From positions 1-6,700 of the forward strand of contig PKCQ01000591.1 of NCBI GenBank assembly GCA_002862265.1: a DNA stretch of 6,700 nt, given 5' to 3'. Below the pieces are notes generated by a model. The model saw only the letters and a list, made by a program, of their open reading frames with translations, was not told where the DNA came from and did not search any database. Shown here one piece after another: positions 5,805-6,700 of this stretch. Numbering within the stretch: the first letter of the stretch is position 1; every line of letters starts with the position of its first letter. The DNA comes from Planctomycetaceae bacterium (GTDB taxonomy: Bacteria; Planctomycetota; Planctomycetia; Pirellulales; Pirellulaceae). A program made the translations under genes and the position numbers.

Positions 5805-6700
5805 ATGTTAGGTAGTTTGAAAGGTTCTGGGAATCAAAAGCTCTGCTGCCTGATTTTGGCCGCGTCTCTATTGAGCAACGCACTGGCTGATCCCTGTGGC
5901 ATGGTTCCCCCAACTTCCGTTCCACGGGATTAGCCTGGCATCAAACGCGAAGGTCTCCAGCAGACCTACGTGTTTTATAAGAATGGGATCGAGACCCTGG
6001 TTATCCATCCTGCCTTTAAAGGGACTGTCGACACCTTCGGGATGTTGATCCCATTTCCGAGCGCACCTTCGCTGCGAAAAGTCTCGGATTCCACCTTCGA
6101 ACATTTGAAAAACGTCATCGATCCACCGCGAGTAACGGTGGACCTGCGCCCTCCCTACTTCAACGATAGGTTTGGTATGGGCGTCAGCATGCTCAAGAGA
6201 GGAATGGGCGACAACGGAGGAGCTTCTGCCGACGCGAGTATGGCGATCTGTCGAGAGGAGACGCGTGTTTTGAAAGAAGAAGCCGTCGGGATGTATGACG
6301 TGGCTGTGCTCCAATCCGGCAGCAGCGAAGCTTTGCAAAAGTGGATGAAGCAGAACGGCTACCGTTACCCAGAAGGTATGGACGAGGTCTGCGAAGATTA
6401 CATCAAGGAGCGTTGGTGCTTCGTCGCTGTGCGTGCACGAGTCGGCCACAAGCAATTGTTAGATCCTAAACCGGGCCAGCGAGAGGTAGACGACTCCTTG
6501 CATCCAGGAGCCAGCTTCGAAGGGCAAGTTCAGGCCATGGGCTTTCGCTTCCGAGTGGAAGCCCCCGTCGTGCCTATGCGACATTCTACCTACAACGAAG
6601 GCGACTTACGAAACATCGTCTACGTTCTTGCCGAAAAACCAATGCGTTTCAGCAACTTGAGCCAAGAATTAGTCGTGCGGCAAGTTTCAGGAAAGAGGCT
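5805..6700 (+). pseudogene. Secreted DUF2330 protein interrupted by in-frame TAG; 3' end outside window
   Basis: From the ATG at 5805 the first 42 residues form a signal peptide (hydrophobic LCCLILAASLLSNALA, cut likely before DPCG), followed by DPCGMVPP, a typical mature N-terminus of DUF2330 (PF10092) proteins. A TAG stop follows at 5931-5933. The same frame then runs open for 255 codons to the window edge with clear family sequence: LQQTYVFYKNGIETLVIHP, FGMLIPFPSAPSLRKVSD, VIDPPRVTVDLRPPYF, then RWCFVAVRAR. DUF2330 proteins are secreted and of unknown function, and are common in planctomycetes. No start codon after the TAG would restore a signal peptide or the DPCG segment, so as read the gene cannot make its normal product. 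TAG is the normal stop of two other genes here, so recoding is not expected. A sequencing error is an alternative. Confidence 0.75.

Noticed and set aside
5589..5933. Alternative genetic code reading TGA or TAG as an amino acid
   Set aside because: TGA ends the FHA gene, and TAG ends both the esterase and the transporter at family-appropriate lengths.
5868..6455. 195-residue minus-strand open frame
   Set aside because: It lies wholly opposite the DUF2330 frame, which shows clear family sequence. The minus frame is His/Ser-rich and is a shadow.

Overview
The window looks like a chromosomal segment from a planctomycete, probably of the Pirellulales type. The grounds are a secreted DUF2330 protein, a small stand-alone FHA protein, a secreted SASA-type esterase, an Nramp relative, GC content near one half by eye, and weak or variable Shine-Dalgarno sites. 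No mobile element, CRISPR array, rRNA or tRNA was recognised, and I found no clearly novel multi-gene system.

Layout. Bases 1-450 hold no convincing gene but contain several small hairpins. A TIGR01212/YhcC-type radical SAM enzyme lies on the minus strand (451-1410). It is divergent from a 148-residue FHA protein on the plus strand (1562-2008). The 151-bp gap between them carries a good sigma70-like promoter facing the FHA gene. Bases 2009-2631 are non-coding and carry a short tandem array of a 20-bp repeat plus a diverged outlying copy. Next come two minus-strand genes 21 bp apart that may form an operon: a secreted SGNH/SASA esterase (3913-4617, probable TTG start) and an 11-TM Nramp-family transporter (2632-3891). 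The transporter lacks the family's usual metal-binding residues. A divergent intergenic region of about 240 bp follows.

The right end (4860-6700, plus strand) is the most unusual part. It holds a two-gene unit: an unrecognised membrane-anchored protein, then a secreted DUF2330 protein that runs off the window. Each is interrupted by exactly one in-frame stop codon (TGA at 5589-5591, TAG at 5931-5933), and protein-like sequence resumes in the same frame straight afterwards. If the first stop is ignored, gene 1 ends 12 bases before the start of gene 2, with gene 2's ribosome binding site overlapping gene 1's stop. That is ordinary operon geometry. The simplest reading is recent, independent or linked nonsense mutations (or sequencing errors) in an operon that was intact until recently. 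Programmed readthrough is possible but less likely.

Functionally, the window mixes housekeeping genes (radical SAM, FHA) with accessory envelope and transport genes. Nothing in the sequence ties all of them into one pathway.
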